64,000 nt of DNA from Herminiimonas arsenitoxidans (GTDB lineage: Bacteria; Pseudomonadota; Gammaproteobacteria; Burkholderiales; Burkholderiaceae_D), in the NCBI RefSeq assembly GCF_900130075.1, contig NZ_LT671418.1:1612001-1676000 (forward strand), in the 5' to 3' direction. The translations under genes were made by a program, and so were the position numbers. The notes below the pieces were generated by a model that saw nothing but the letters and a program-made list of their open reading frames with translations, ran no database searches and had not been told where the DNA came from. Shown piece by piece: positions 18,012 to 26,500 of this stretch. The first letter of the stretch is position 1, and the number at the start of each line of letters is the position of its first letter.

Positions 18012-18479
18012 ATGAATGTATTTCTAGATACTGAGTTCACGGATTTTCTTGAACCCCACCTTATCAGTTTAGGAATGGCATCCGAATACGGAGAGGATTT
18101 TTACGCGGAGGTTCCATACCCAGATTGCGCTTGCTCCACATTCGTACGTGAAGTAGTCGTGCCATTGTTGCGGAAAATTCCTCATTCATACGTCACTGTC
18201 GACAACCTTCATCTGGAAATTATTAAATGGCTTGAAATTGTCCGCCGGAACAAAGAGGAAGTTTTTATCTGCGTAGACTCTCAGATTGATTGGGATTTAT
18301 TTTGTGAGGCCTTGGATTGCCGCGTGCCGCCATGGTGTAACTATAAGCTAGTGAGCAACGAGATCGTCGAACTGATGCTTTACGATTTTTTTAAGCATTC
18401 CGGTTTGCCGGAGCATCACTCACTGTACGACGCCCAGGCGAATCGACACGCGTACCGTCCGCATCAACCAAAAAAATAA
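18012..18479 (+). CDS. DEDDh 3'-5' exonuclease, RNase T/Rv2179c-like
   Basis: A 155-residue protein beginning MNVFLDTEFTDF, where D6 and E8 form the first DEDD motif. A mid-protein Asp lies in VDSQIDWDLF. The last motif, HHSLYDAQANRHAY (about residues 134-147), supplies the catalytic His/Asp with the 'DA.AN' text seen in Rv2179c-like exoribonucleases. The ribosome-binding site AGAGGGG sits 7 nt upstream. The target nucleic acid is unknown. It is the first gene of a two-gene plus-strand unit at the left end, followed after about 180 bp by the zinc-ribbon protein gene. Confidence 0.8.
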   Translation: MNVFLDTEFTDFLEPHLISLGMASEYGEDFYAEVPYPDCACSTFVREVVVPLLRKIPHSYVTVDNLHLEIIKWLEIVRRNKEEVFICVDSQIDWDLFCEALDCRVPPWCNYKLVSNEIVELMLYDFFKHSGLPEHHSLYDAQANRHAYRPHQPKK

Positions 18480-18656
18480 TAATCATTGACATCATAAGTG
18501 CCCAGCACTTATCAAGGAATGCATGTTTATGTCAGTTCTTTCGTGGAACATGGTTCGAACGCAAGATAAGAATAGACAAAAAAATAGTGGTGCCGTATTC
18601 CGTCGACGTATCGTCGTCGATGCTGCATGAAAAATACTCAACGAGGGAGGGAGAAC

Positions 18657-20009
18657 GTGATAGACGTGGAAATTTATTCAGACGATCCGGACGATCATGT
18701 TTTGGTGGATCGCTATTGGGCAATGAATGAAGATGGAAAATTTAAAGAGAATGTTTCGAATCTTCTACCCCATAAGGAAATCAAAAATGTCCATCAACTA
18801 ACAGAACACATTTCTCAAGTTTCCCAAGCTTGGGATCGAGGGCAGATTTGCTCACATTGCGAAGGTTTTCATCAAGTATTCGTCCGTGCAGACGTAAAGC
18901 GAAGCAAACAAAAAATAAAGACGCCCTGCGCCGGTTGCCGAAACCTTGACGAAAAAAATCAACACGCAGAGAAATTACGACTCCGCGAACTTCTTGAAAA
19001 ACTTACAGAAGACAATCTAGCGACTGATTGTGAATATAGTGAGATTTCTGATGATGCTGCATTGATTCTTCTTGCATTACATCGAGCTATTAATCCTCGT
19101 TTGCTTTCCGGTACATTCATGTACCGGGACTGTGCAACTTTAACTCCATCAGACTCCGATTTTTTTATCGATAAGTTATGCAATTCTAGAATTCTCTTGC
19201 CTCACTATCTGGCCGCCAAAGACGGCACTTACAGTCTTAACGGTGATGAAATATGGCACTACCCTGCACAAGCCTGCTTCTTCCTTGTCCCCGATTCCAA
19301 GCTTGGTAAAAGCGAGATTGCATTATCAATATTAGAAAACCGCAACTATAAAGATAATCTTGCCCTCCGAAATCTATGGCTCGACTACGCTGTAGCAGAC
19401 TGCCATCGATACCTCATAGATCAATGCAACGACTACGACTTCCACCTAGAAGAAGAAGAGTTAAATCAGATGAAAAGCATCTTTAGAACAGCACTTGAAA
19501 TTTATAGCGTAAGCGAGCTGTGGTCGATGGTCTGGATGATAGTCAAAGATGCCGCAAGCCTTTCACAAAAAACTTACTCCAACAGTCGAAAAGCCTCGGC
19601 AACGATACCTGGTAAAGCGCAACGATTCCTCGTTAAAGTATCAAAAGGTGAAAACACATTAAAGCAATGGGCTAGACGCGAACAACATACAGAGGGAACG
19701 CTTGGCCAAGTTTTTTGGGATTACTTCAGCATAGATGCAGCCACCACCGGATGTGAAGTATTTCGCATATTTGACGTCGTTCCGAGTTCAGATAACGTCG
19801 GTCCTCTTATTTTGCCGTCGAAAGAATTAATGGCAAAAGCTCGAGCGGATGGGATAGAGGCAGAGGTTCTTATTTGCTTGGCAGGCTCTATTCGCCAAGG
19901 TCTTAGCGTCATAGAAGCTATTCATGAAGTACTGCGACAATATTCGGGACTTGGATTGCCCCAAGGAAGTGAGTTTGATGAAGAGCCCGAAGACCTCGGT
20001 AACGACTGA
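18657..20009 (+). CDS. unknown protein with a CxxC-CxxC zinc-ribbon-like region
   Basis: About 450 residues, which I do not recognise. I choose the GTG at 18657 because GAGGGAGGGAG ends 2 nt before it; an in-frame ATG at 18627 has no such site. Near the N-terminus two CxxC knuckles (ICSHCEGFH and PCAGCRN, about 27 residues apart) suggest zinc binding. The middle is predicted helical, with a Trp-rich stretch (ELWSMVWMIVKD). The C-terminus is acidic (EFDEEPEDLGND). It has no enzyme motif, signal or membrane segment. It belongs to the AT-rich left module of the island beside the exonuclease. Confidence 0.65.
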   Translation: MIDVEIYSDDPDDHVLVDRYWAMNEDGKFKENVSNLLPHKEIKNVHQLTEHISQVSQAWDRGQICSHCEGFHQVFVRADVKRSKQKIKTPCAGCRNLDEKNQHAEKLRLRELLEKLTEDNLATDCEYSEISDDAALILLALHRAINPRLLSGTFMYRDCATLTPSDSDFFIDKLCNSRILLPHYLAAKDGTYSLNGDEIWHYPAQACFFLVPDSKLGKSEIALSILENRNYKDNLALRNLWLDYAVADCHRYLIDQCNDYDFHLEEEELNQMKSIFRTALEIYSVSELWSMVWMIVKDAASLSQKTYSNSRKASATIPGKAQRFLVKVSKGENTLKQWARREQHTEGTLGQVFWDYFSIDAATTGCEVFRIFDVVPSSDNVGPLILPSKELMAKARADGIEAEVLICLAGSIRQGLSVIEAIHEVLRQYSGLGLPQGSEFDEEPEDLGND

Positions 20010-20193
20010 TCTTATAGAACTGTAGGAAGAGCTTGCCGCATGATTGCATCGTAAAGTTCACACTGACTGCTTTTCTTAATACCCTGTATAGAAACAGGAC
20101 GTTGCGCACACCGTATCGAAAGCAAAGCATGGAACGTCCACTATTATGCCGTGGCAGACATCCTTTACGACCGCAATCGGACATCGGCTTCCA

Positions 20194-20230
20194 GCACTGG
20201 GCGTGGAGTTATTCAATGCACGCCCAGTGC
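20194..20230. repeat. 11-bp perfect inverted repeat
   Basis: GCACTGGGCGT (20194-20204) and ACGCCCAGTGC (20220-20230) flank a 15-nt spacer, in the 240-bp convergent region between the zinc-ribbon gene and the PstS-like gene. There is no T-run, so it is not a classical terminator. It could be a transcription barrier or protein site. Confidence 0.6.
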
Positions 20231-20249
20231 ATCTATTAATACAGTTCTT

Positions 20250-21251
20250 CTACTCCTTTGGGTCGCGACGTAACAACTCGGCAACGGAGACGCCGATTTC
20301 AGCGTCACCACCGAAAGCTGTACCAGTTTTCTTGTTGGTGAAATTAGTCAACGCGTGTTTATAATCCTTGTCGGTCAAAGGAATATATTTCACTTCCTTT
20401 ACCAGCTTCTGTGCGTTCTTCAAGTAGAACTCGACGAACTCTTTGACTTCGCTTCTTTCGGCCGCCTTCACACTTACATAGATAAACAACGGGCGTGCAA
20501 GCGGCTGGTAAGTGCCGTCCATGACGGATTTCACAGAAGGTGCTACAGCAGGTTTGCCTGCCTTATGGACGATCGGAACAACTTTGAGACGCTTGCTGTT
20601 ATCGAGGTAATACGCATAGCCAAAATAGCCGATCGCATTTACGTCACGTGCAACACCTTGCACGACAACATTGTCGTCTTCCGACGATGTGTAGTCAGTA
20701 CGGCTGGACTTTGTCTTGCCCATAATCGCATCTGTGAAGTAATCAAATGTGCCGGAGTCTGCGCCTGCGCCAAATAATTTGATCGGGGCATCAGGCCAAG
20801 CTGGATTGACTTGATTCCATTTGGTGATTGTTCCTTGTGCTGCCGGCTCCCACATCTTCTTCAGTTCTTCTACTGTGATTTTGGTCAAGAACTTATTTTT
20901 CGGATTTACAACTACCGTTAGTGCATCGAATGCGATTGGCAGCTCTACATACTTGATCCCGTTCTTTGCGCACTCATCCATTTCTTTTTTCAGGATTGGA
21001 CGGGAAGCATTTGAAATATCAGTTTCGCCTTTACAGAATTTTTTAAAGCCACCACCAGTGCCAGCAATACCAGTCGTCACTTTGACAGCGCCACTTTTCA
21101 TGTCCTGAAAGTCATCAGCGACAGCTTCTGTAATCGGGAACACGGTGCTGGAACCATCGATTTTGATAAATGTTTGTGCTTGTGCTGGTGCGACACACAA
21201 GGCAGTTGTCAATAATAACAGTGGCGACAGCGTTTGAAAACTAAGTTTCAT
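20250..21251 (-). CDS. PstS-like phosphate/oxyanion-binding protein (second copy)
   Basis: A 333-residue periplasmic binding protein with a signal peptide ([19 protein letters not shown]...AQAQ). PstS-fold anion-binding text is visible: [45 protein letters not shown] and [16 protein letters not shown]. It belongs to the PstS/SphX branch with SSTVFP rather than the branch of the operon-encoded PstS at 31362. It lies 53 bp after the PilJ-N protein gene on the same strand, with no pstCAB here. It may therefore present phosphate or arsenate to a sensor rather than to a permease, or it may feed the Pst permease 10 kb away. Confidence 0.88.
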   Translation of the reverse strand: MKLSFQTLSPLLLLTTALCVAPAQAQTFIKIDGSSTVFPITEAVADDFQDMKSGAVKVTTGIAGTGGGFKKFCKGETDISNASRPILKKEMDECAKNGIKYVELPIAFDALTVVVNPKNKFLTKITVEELKKMWEPAAQGTITKWNQVNPAWPDAPIKLFGAGADSGTFDYFTDAIMGKTKSSRTDYTSSEDDNVVVQGVARDVNAIGYFGYAYYLDNSKRLKVVPIVHKAGKPAVAPSVKSVMDGTYQPLARPLFIYVSVKAAERSEVKEFVEFYLKNAQKLVKEVKYIPLTDKDYKHALTNFTNKKTGTAFGGDAEIGVSVAELLRRDPKE

Positions 21252-21304
21252 GGCGAATCCTTTGTAGTTAAATACGGTGGTAAATCTGAGGGAATGTTTC
21301 TAAA

Positions 21305-22105
21305 TCATTTCCAGCGAGCGGACGTCAAACTATCAAGCGGTAGTGCATAGCTGATGTGAACAATTTCAATCATTTGCTCCGCAATTCGGTCGCTGGTTGT
21401 AGCGATATTGCGAAGTTCGGTTTGATTGGTGCCTGCTGAAGTCAGGGCAGTTTGATAGAAGATCCATTGTTGACGGGCCAACTCAACGCGTGAACTCAGT
21501 AGCCGATCAGAACCTGCTTCTTCGGCCAGTAGATTTAAACCGTTTTGAAACTCAATTCTTGATTGAATGAGATCGACTTGTAGGCCTTGCTTGGAAAGCA
21601 TCGATTTATCGAGAGATCTCAAGAGAACGATTTTTGCCATTCGCTGCGCGAGTGATGCCTGCCGTAATGCGAGTGCAACGACACGCGAACTGGTGTCGTT
21701 GGTATCAGACTCCAATGAAAAAGCCAGCGTATTGAGTTTGTTTAGTAAGTCTTCGTTGACGTCGTACATCACGCCTGCGTTGCTGGCGTTTAGTTTCGGC
21801 AATCCATCCATTTGACCAGTCAGGGCTATGTTGGCTCGCGTTAGTGCTCGTGTCGTTTTAGTAGACTTGTCCGCTAAACCATTGAGTTCCTGGCGCATTT
21901 TCAAAATGGAGGCAATCGAGCGCTCACGTTCGCGCTGCACCTGGTCACCGAGGATTCCCAGCGTCATTTGCAAACTCAGCTTGTAGCTACGTTCCGACTC
22001 GATTCGAAAAATTCCGACTGTCAATAAGGGAGGTATGGATTCTTTAATACTCGGAGCTGCAACTTTAGAAAATGCAGTTGTCGTGCCCGCTAAAGATAGG
22101 ATCAA
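21305..22105 (-). CDS. periplasmic PilJ-N/NarX-like sensor-domain protein
   Basis: About 266 residues, mostly helical. It has two copies of a 'type IV pili methyl-accepting chemotaxis transducer N-terminal' type unit. The diagnostic text is ALRQASLAQRMAKIVLL near residue 150, and ESERSYKLSLQMT at 36-48 may be the first unit. The frame's only start codon is TTG at 22105. In-frame codons upstream, back to a TAA, would complete a better signal peptide (FPRQATCFAAILILSLA). So the start is non-canonical, or the 5' end carries a mutation. No transmembrane or kinase domain is present. It precedes the PstS-like gene, forming a two-gene periplasmic unit. Confidence 0.7.
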   Translation of the reverse strand: MILSLAGTTTAFSKVAAPSIKESIPPLLTVGIFRIESERSYKLSLQMTLGILGDQVQRERERSIASILKMRQELNGLADKSTKTTRALTRANIALTGQMDGLPKLNASNAGVMYDVNEDLLNKLNTLAFSLESDTNDTSSRVVALALRQASLAQRMAKIVLLRSLDKSMLSKQGLQVDLIQSRIEFQNGLNLLAEEAGSDRLLSSRVELARQQWIFYQTALTSAGTNQTELRNIATTSDRIAEQMIEIVHISYALPLDSLTSARWK

Positions 22106-22503
22106 TATGGCTGCAAAGCAGGTCGCTTGACGTGGAAATTGGCGCCATTGTTACCAGGCAATAATTACAAGCGCTAATTACACTGCTAAAGCTGTATCAC
22201 ACACCGTTGTCCTGGGTCTCAATAGATTTTGTCGCAATTGCCTAATTAACAGATAACTTCTTCTTCAAATATTCACAATGTTTGATATGGCAGTCCACAA
22301 CTTTGAAACACTGTGAATGTTTCCTAACGTCACTTCCCTGTCACACGGCGCATCTACAATTCTAATTAATTGGTAATACGTATGTAATACGGCAGCTTTA
22401 GTCGTGAACCGCCTTATAAGCCGTAAATATTTTGTCCATCAAAACGCAGGTTACCTGCGCTATCAATCGCAAAAGAGAAAAATTGCAAATCGATTTCGAC
22501 ATC
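22106..22503. other. divergent control region between the PilJ-N/pstS unit and siaABCD
   Basis: An AT-rich region of about 400 bp with no gene of its own. It holds a Pho-box-like repeat at 22327-22344. A TTG at 22432 would extend SiaA, but lacks a ribosome-binding site. The inverted text CACTGTGAATG/CATTCACAATG-like near 22270-22320 was not resolved further. Confidence 0.4.
22327..22344 (+). promoter_or_regulatory. Pho-box-like site upstream of siaA
   Basis: ACGTCAC-TTCC-CTGTCAC has two heptamers spaced 4 bp apart, against the PhoB consensus CTGTCAT-N4-CTGTCAT. The second heptamer fits at six of seven positions and the first at four of seven. Confidence 0.45.
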
Positions 22504-23742
22504 ATGTCCGCCATTAACTCGGCGCAATCGAACACCTCTGCAAGAGCACTCGCCGTGGCTGTTCCGACCATTTCTTGCGATCAATCCAATGCGCAGGTGC
22601 TGGAGGTCTTTAGTCAAAACCGTGAGTTGATTAGCTTGCCAGTTCTAGAAGGCGAGCATCCGATTGGTTTAATAAGTCGAAATATATTCATGTCGCAAAT
22701 GTCCAAGCCGTACTACAGAGAGCTATACGAAAAGAAAACATGTATTGCGTTCATGGATAAAAACCCGCTGATCGTACAGGCGGATACTTATGTAGAAACG
22801 TTAGCTGCACTTGCAGTTGAATCAGGCGATAAAACTTTAGCAGATGGCTTTTTGGTTATTGAAAATGGTCAGTTTCTTGGCCTAGGTTCTGGCTTGGACC
22901 TCATGCGCATGATGGTTGATCTTCAAACAGAAAAGAACCTGCAGGTAATGCAAAGCATCGATTATGCGAGCACAATTCAGCGCGCAATGATGAGTACGTC
23001 TCGTAAAGCGATGAGCGCAACTCTAAAAGACGCCTGTTTGATTTGGGAACCGCGAGATTTGGTTGGCGGTGACTTTTACCATTTCGAACGTTTCAATGAA
23101 GGTTGGTTTGCCGCTGTTGCTGATTGCACGGGGCATGGAGTTCCTGGTGCCTTTTTAACTCTGATCGCTTCATCCTTATTGTCACAGGGCTTGAGCAAGT
23201 TGGGCCCTAAAGATCCTGCAATGCTTATGAGCGAAGTCAATCGCGGAATGAAACAGGCGCTTGGTCAATATGCTGACCAAAATCGTTTGTCAGAGTCTGA
23301 TGATGGTATGGATGCAGCATTCTTTTGGTTTAACGATGCGACATCTGAACTGACCTGCGCTAATGCAAAAGCGTCTTTATTTATTCTTATGCCAGATCAA
23401 GATGAAATCCAGACAATTGAGGGAAAACGCGTTGGAATTGGCTACGTCGACACCCCTAACGACATGTGCTGGGATAACAAAACAATTTCACTAACAGATG
23501 GTGCGATCTTGCTCAGTGCAACGGATGGCATTATTGACCAAATAGGCGGCATGAAGAATATCGCATTTGGCAAGCAACGCCTTCGCAAATTTATGCTCCG
23601 GCACCGGGACACATCTATGCCGCAGTTCGGACAGTTCTTAACATTAGAACAAAAAGCTTACCAAGGTTTGCACCGCCGTCGCGATGACATAACAGTCTTT
23701 GGCTTCCGGCTCAATACGCCGCATATCTCGCGATCAATTTAA
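22504..23742 (+). CDS. siaA: SiaA-like PP2C serine/threonine phosphatase with CBS-like sensor domain
   Basis: About 412 residues from ATG 22504. Residues 20-150 resemble a CBS-pair region (NRELISLPVLEGEHPIGLIS, NPLIVQADTYVETLAALAVE). The C-terminal SpoIIE-type PP2C domain shows metal motifs LVGGDFYHF, VADCTGHGVPGAFLT, DGMDAAFFW, SATDGIIDQ and RRDDITVFG. In Pseudomonas SiaA dephosphorylates SiaC and so controls the diguanylate cyclase SiaD; that protein is membrane-anchored with a HAMP domain. This version lacks membrane segments, so its input is cytoplasmic. It is the first gene of a siaABCD-type operon. Confidence 0.85.
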   Translation: MSAINSAQSNTSARALAVAVPTISCDQSNAQVLEVFSQNRELISLPVLEGEHPIGLISRNIFMSQMSKPYYRELYEKKTCIAFMDKNPLIVQADTYVETLAALAVESGDKTLADGFLVIENGQFLGLGSGLDLMRMMVDLQTEKNLQVMQSIDYASTIQRAMMSTSRKAMSATLKDACLIWEPRDLVGGDFYHFERFNEGWFAAVADCTGHGVPGAFLTLIASSLLSQGLSKLGPKDPAMLMSEVNRGMKQALGQYADQNRLSESDDGMDAAFFWFNDATSELTCANAKASLFILMPDQDEIQTIEGKRVGIGYVDTPNDMCWDNKTISLTDGAILLSATDGIIDQIGGMKNIAFGKQRLRKFMLRHRDTSMPQFGQFLTLEQKAYQGLHRRRDDITVFGFRLNTPHISRSI

Positions 23743-23771
23743 GTTAAAGCTACAAGGGAAGTCGAATCAAG

Positions 23772-24338
23772 ATGGGAAATAACACTGTAATCGATAATGT
23801 ACATACGCCTTGCGAATGTAGCGGACACAACCAAGTGATTTTCTATTACATGGGTTACTTCTCGCAAAATATCATTGCAGCGATGGCGGACTCAGTTAAA
23901 ACCCGCGTCGAATATATAGGGGCAGCCAGTCCTACTCGCCGTAAGCTATTTTCATCGTTTATAGAAATGGCGCAAAACATCATTCACTACTCGGCCGACT
24001 CAGTAGATACAGATGGCAAAACGGATGCCGAAATGCGTCGTGGGTCAGTATGTATTTCTGTGGAAAACGATCGCTATTACCTGACGTGCTCTAACTTGGT
24101 TCATGGAGAGATTGCCGATCGTTTACGCGAAAAATTAGAGCATTTGCGCACGCTTACTAATGAAGAAATTCGTTTGGAGTACAAGGAAACGTTACGCGCT
24201 GAAACTCCCCAAGAAAGCAAAGGCGCCGGCTTGGGTTTCTTGACAATGGCAAGAGATGCCAGCGAACCACTAGAATTTGAGTTTATCCCCGAAGGCGCAG
24301 ACGGGAACATGATGTTCTGCCTCAAAGCGACCATCTAA
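23772..24338 (+). CDS. siaB: SiaB-like protein kinase (SiaB family, DUF6272)
   Basis: 188 residues, 29 bp after siaA. The text YMGYFSQNIIAAMADSVKT, FIEMAQNIIHYSAD and KGAGLGFLTMARDAS resembles the GHKL-type ATP-binding fold of SiaB, which phosphorylates SiaC in the Sia switch. The N-box-like EMAQNIIHYS (about residues 60-69) and the glycine-rich ESKGAGLGFLTMA (about 152-164) fit that fold. It was identified mainly by length, position between siaA and siaC, and these motifs. Confidence 0.8.
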   Translation: MGNNTVIDNVHTPCECSGHNQVIFYYMGYFSQNIIAAMADSVKTRVEYIGAASPTRRKLFSSFIEMAQNIIHYSADSVDTDGKTDAEMRRGSVCISVENDRYYLTCSNLVHGEIADRLREKLEHLRTLTNEEIRLEYKETLRAETPQESKGAGLGFLTMARDASEPLEFEFIPEGADGNMMFCLKATI

Positions 24339-24392
24339 TTGGATTGCAAACGATATCGACAGACAGTTAGCACTCTCACTGAAAAGTAAAAT

Positions 24393-24782
24393 ATGAATAA
24401 TCTTTATATCCCTGCAAGCTCGAGTTCACCAGAGGTAGATTTTCGCTTTGACGAACATCGATTGCTTTTGAAAGGTGAGGCATATCCAGAAAATGCGGCA
24501 GTGTTTTGGGGTGCAATCATTGCATCTTTACATATATATCTTGCTCAGGTTAGTGCTAGTCAGCAGATAACAGTGCAAGTCGCGCTCTCTTACTTCAATA
24601 GTTCGAGCACAAAAATGCTTTTCTCACTGTTTAGCGCATTGAATGACAAGGCACAGTCAGGCAATGCAATTATTCTGGATTGGTATCACGATGAAGAAGA
24701 CGAAACGATTTTCGAATTCGGGCAAGAAATACATGAAGACTTTCCAGAACTGACATTCAACGATCATGCGGTGAGAACTTAA
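24393..24782 (+). CDS. siaC: SiaC-like STAS-type phospho-regulator (DUF1987)
   Basis: 129 residues. DUF1987 proteins are small acidic STAS-like regulators. Unphosphorylated SiaC binds and activates the cyclase SiaD, and SiaA/SiaB set its phosphorylation. The likely phospho-site is Thr73 in YFNSSSTKMLF, matching the SSTK context of Pseudomonas SiaC. The stop overlaps the siaD start by one base (TAATG), so the two are translationally coupled. Confidence 0.83.
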   Translation: MNNLYIPASSSSPEVDFRFDEHRLLLKGEAYPENAAVFWGAIIASLHIYLAQVSASQQITVQVALSYFNSSSTKMLFSLFSALNDKAQSGNAIILDWYHDEEDETIFEFGQEIHEDFPELTFNDHAVRT

Positions 24783-25558
24783 TGAGTGATACCGATCTCT
24801 TTGAAGCGGAAACAGCAGCGCTGAATTCAGCTTACGATGTTATAACGAAAGACGGCGCGTCCGGTGACGAGTGCAAAGCTGCACTAGACAATTTAGCGAA
24901 AAGTTTCCACCGGCTAATGCGCGAAACACGCCGCTTGATCGCACGCAGCGATCGCAAAGAACTCGAGCTCAATACTCTCAATTTTAAGCTTCAACAGTTA
25001 ACGTCAGAGCTTGATTACAAAGCTCGTCACGACAATCTTACTGGCGTATTAAACCGTGGCGCTGTGTTTGATCGAGCCGAACATTATTTAAAAACTAGTA
25101 CCCTTGCTTTAATTGTTTTAGATATCGATTTTTTCAAACGCATCAATGATGAATTTGGCCACCCGACGGGAGACTCTGTGCTGCGTGAACTGGTCCAAAA
25201 ATTAAAATCATCGCTTAACGGCATTGGTGAAATCGGTCGCGTCGGAGGTGAAGAGTTCACAGTTTTGTTGCCCAATCACAATAGTAGTGAAGCCATCATA
25301 ATCGCAGAAGACATACGTCGGGAAATTGCAGATAAAGCGTTTTCTTCATTGCCTAATATACATGTCACAGCGAGCTTTGGTGTTAGCTGGAGTGACACAA
25401 ACTGTGATTTTGAAGATGCGTATGGAAGGGCTGACGTTGCGTTATATAAAGCAAAACACAACGGTCGAAATCGTGTTGAGTTTGACTTAAGCACAGGATA
25501 TAGCACCATATTACAGCCGCATGATCTTATGACTCAAACATCCACTGTATTAATTTAG
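24782..25558 (+). CDS. siaD: SiaD-like GGDEF diguanylate cyclase
   Basis: 258 residues. An N-terminal helical coiled region (about 1-80, where SiaC would bind) is followed by a GGDEF domain. The active-site motif is GGEEF at residues 155-159, with DxDxFKRINDEFGHPTGD upstream, so the catalytic residues are intact. The usual inhibitory RxxD I-site five residues before GGEEF is absent (the text is NGIGEIGRV). Product feedback may therefore be missing. It would make c-di-GMP, favouring aggregation or biofilm. It ends the sia operon. Confidence 0.88.
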   Translation: MSDTDLFEAETAALNSAYDVITKDGASGDECKAALDNLAKSFHRLMRETRRLIARSDRKELELNTLNFKLQQLTSELDYKARHDNLTGVLNRGAVFDRAEHYLKTSTLALIVLDIDFFKRINDEFGHPTGDSVLRELVQKLKSSLNGIGEIGRVGGEEFTVLLPNHNSSEAIIIAEDIRREIADKAFSSLPNIHVTASFGVSWSDTNCDFEDAYGRADVALYKAKHNGRNRVEFDLSTGYSTILQPHDLMTQTSTVLI

Positions 25559-25817
25559 CCCTCTCGTTCCGCCTAATTACGTCATATCTCTTCTTACAAG
25601 CAACAATCTCGACGATCGCAATTCCTAAAAGCGCGCCCCAGATGGCAACCCATCTGCCATGTCGATGCTCTTCTATGACCTCTTCAATTTCTCAATATGC
25701 AATAATCAACTTTGTATATTCGCCAGTGGCGTCAACCTTCTGAATCCTGGAATTAAGAATTAGAGAGAGTCTATGACTTCATACGTAAATTGTTTTGCAA
25801 CCGTCAAAGTGCGATAA

Positions 25818-26468
25818 ATGAAAATCTTGGTTTTTCTAGGATCAGTAAGGAAAAGCACTCCACCGAGGCCGGCGAGGCTTGGCGAAAGAGTTTCGACGGC
25901 ATGCATTCACCGTATTCAACAAGGTGGTTGCGATGTCGAATTGATTGATCCGCTTGACTACCATTTTGATGCGGTTTTCAAGCCGCATTTCGCTTATGCT
26001 GAAGGGGCAGCCCCAGCTGATTTGGAAGGTTTAGCTAAAAAGATAAACGAAGCTGACGGCTATGTAATGATTAGCCCAGAATACAATCATTCGCTGAGTC
26101 CGGCGTTAGGAAATTTGCTTAATCACTTCGGCAGTTCGCTTTTCTCATTTAAACCTAGTGCAATCGTTACCTACTCTGCCGGCCAGTGGGGGGGAGTAAG
26201 GGCTGCGGTTGGAATGAGGACATTTCTTTCGGAGTTAGGCTGTCTACCCGTTTCTGCTATGGTCCACATCCCGAAAGCGCATGAAGTACTTAATGAAGAC
26301 GGAGTATTTTTAGAAACGGTTCAAAATAAATGGCATACCTATTTAGATCGAACTTTTTCTCAGCTTCAGTGGTGGGCATCTGCGGCGCTACAACAGCGTT
26401 TGGTTGGCAACACCGCTTTACAATCACCTTCATTTACGAAAACCCCATCTCAAAGAAATGCGCCGTAA
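25818..26468 (+). CDS. NAD(P)H-dependent FMN reductase
   Basis: A 216-residue flavodoxin-fold oxidoreductase beginning MKILVFLGSVRKSTPPRP, with the FMN-phosphate loop GSVRKST. The diagnostic ISPEYNHSLSPALGNLLNHF and SAGQWGGVRAAVGMR are present. It is related in fold to ArsH at 36691 but belongs to the general FMN-reductase family. The physiological electron acceptor is unknown. It stands alone, 259 bp after siaD in a gap without recognisable features. Its C-terminal tail after TYLDRTFSQLQWW is unusual and Gln/Thr-rich. Confidence 0.82.
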   Translation: MKILVFLGSVRKSTPPRPARLGERVSTACIHRIQQGGCDVELIDPLDYHFDAVFKPHFAYAEGAAPADLEGLAKKINEADGYVMISPEYNHSLSPALGNLLNHFGSSLFSFKPSAIVTYSAGQWGGVRAAVGMRTFLSELGCLPVSAMVHIPKAHEVLNEDGVFLETVQNKWHTYLDRTFSQLQWWASAALQQRLVGNTALQSPSFTKTPSQRNAP

Positions 26469-26500
26469 TCCGCTGCATGGCCGACCCGTTAGGTTTTCAT

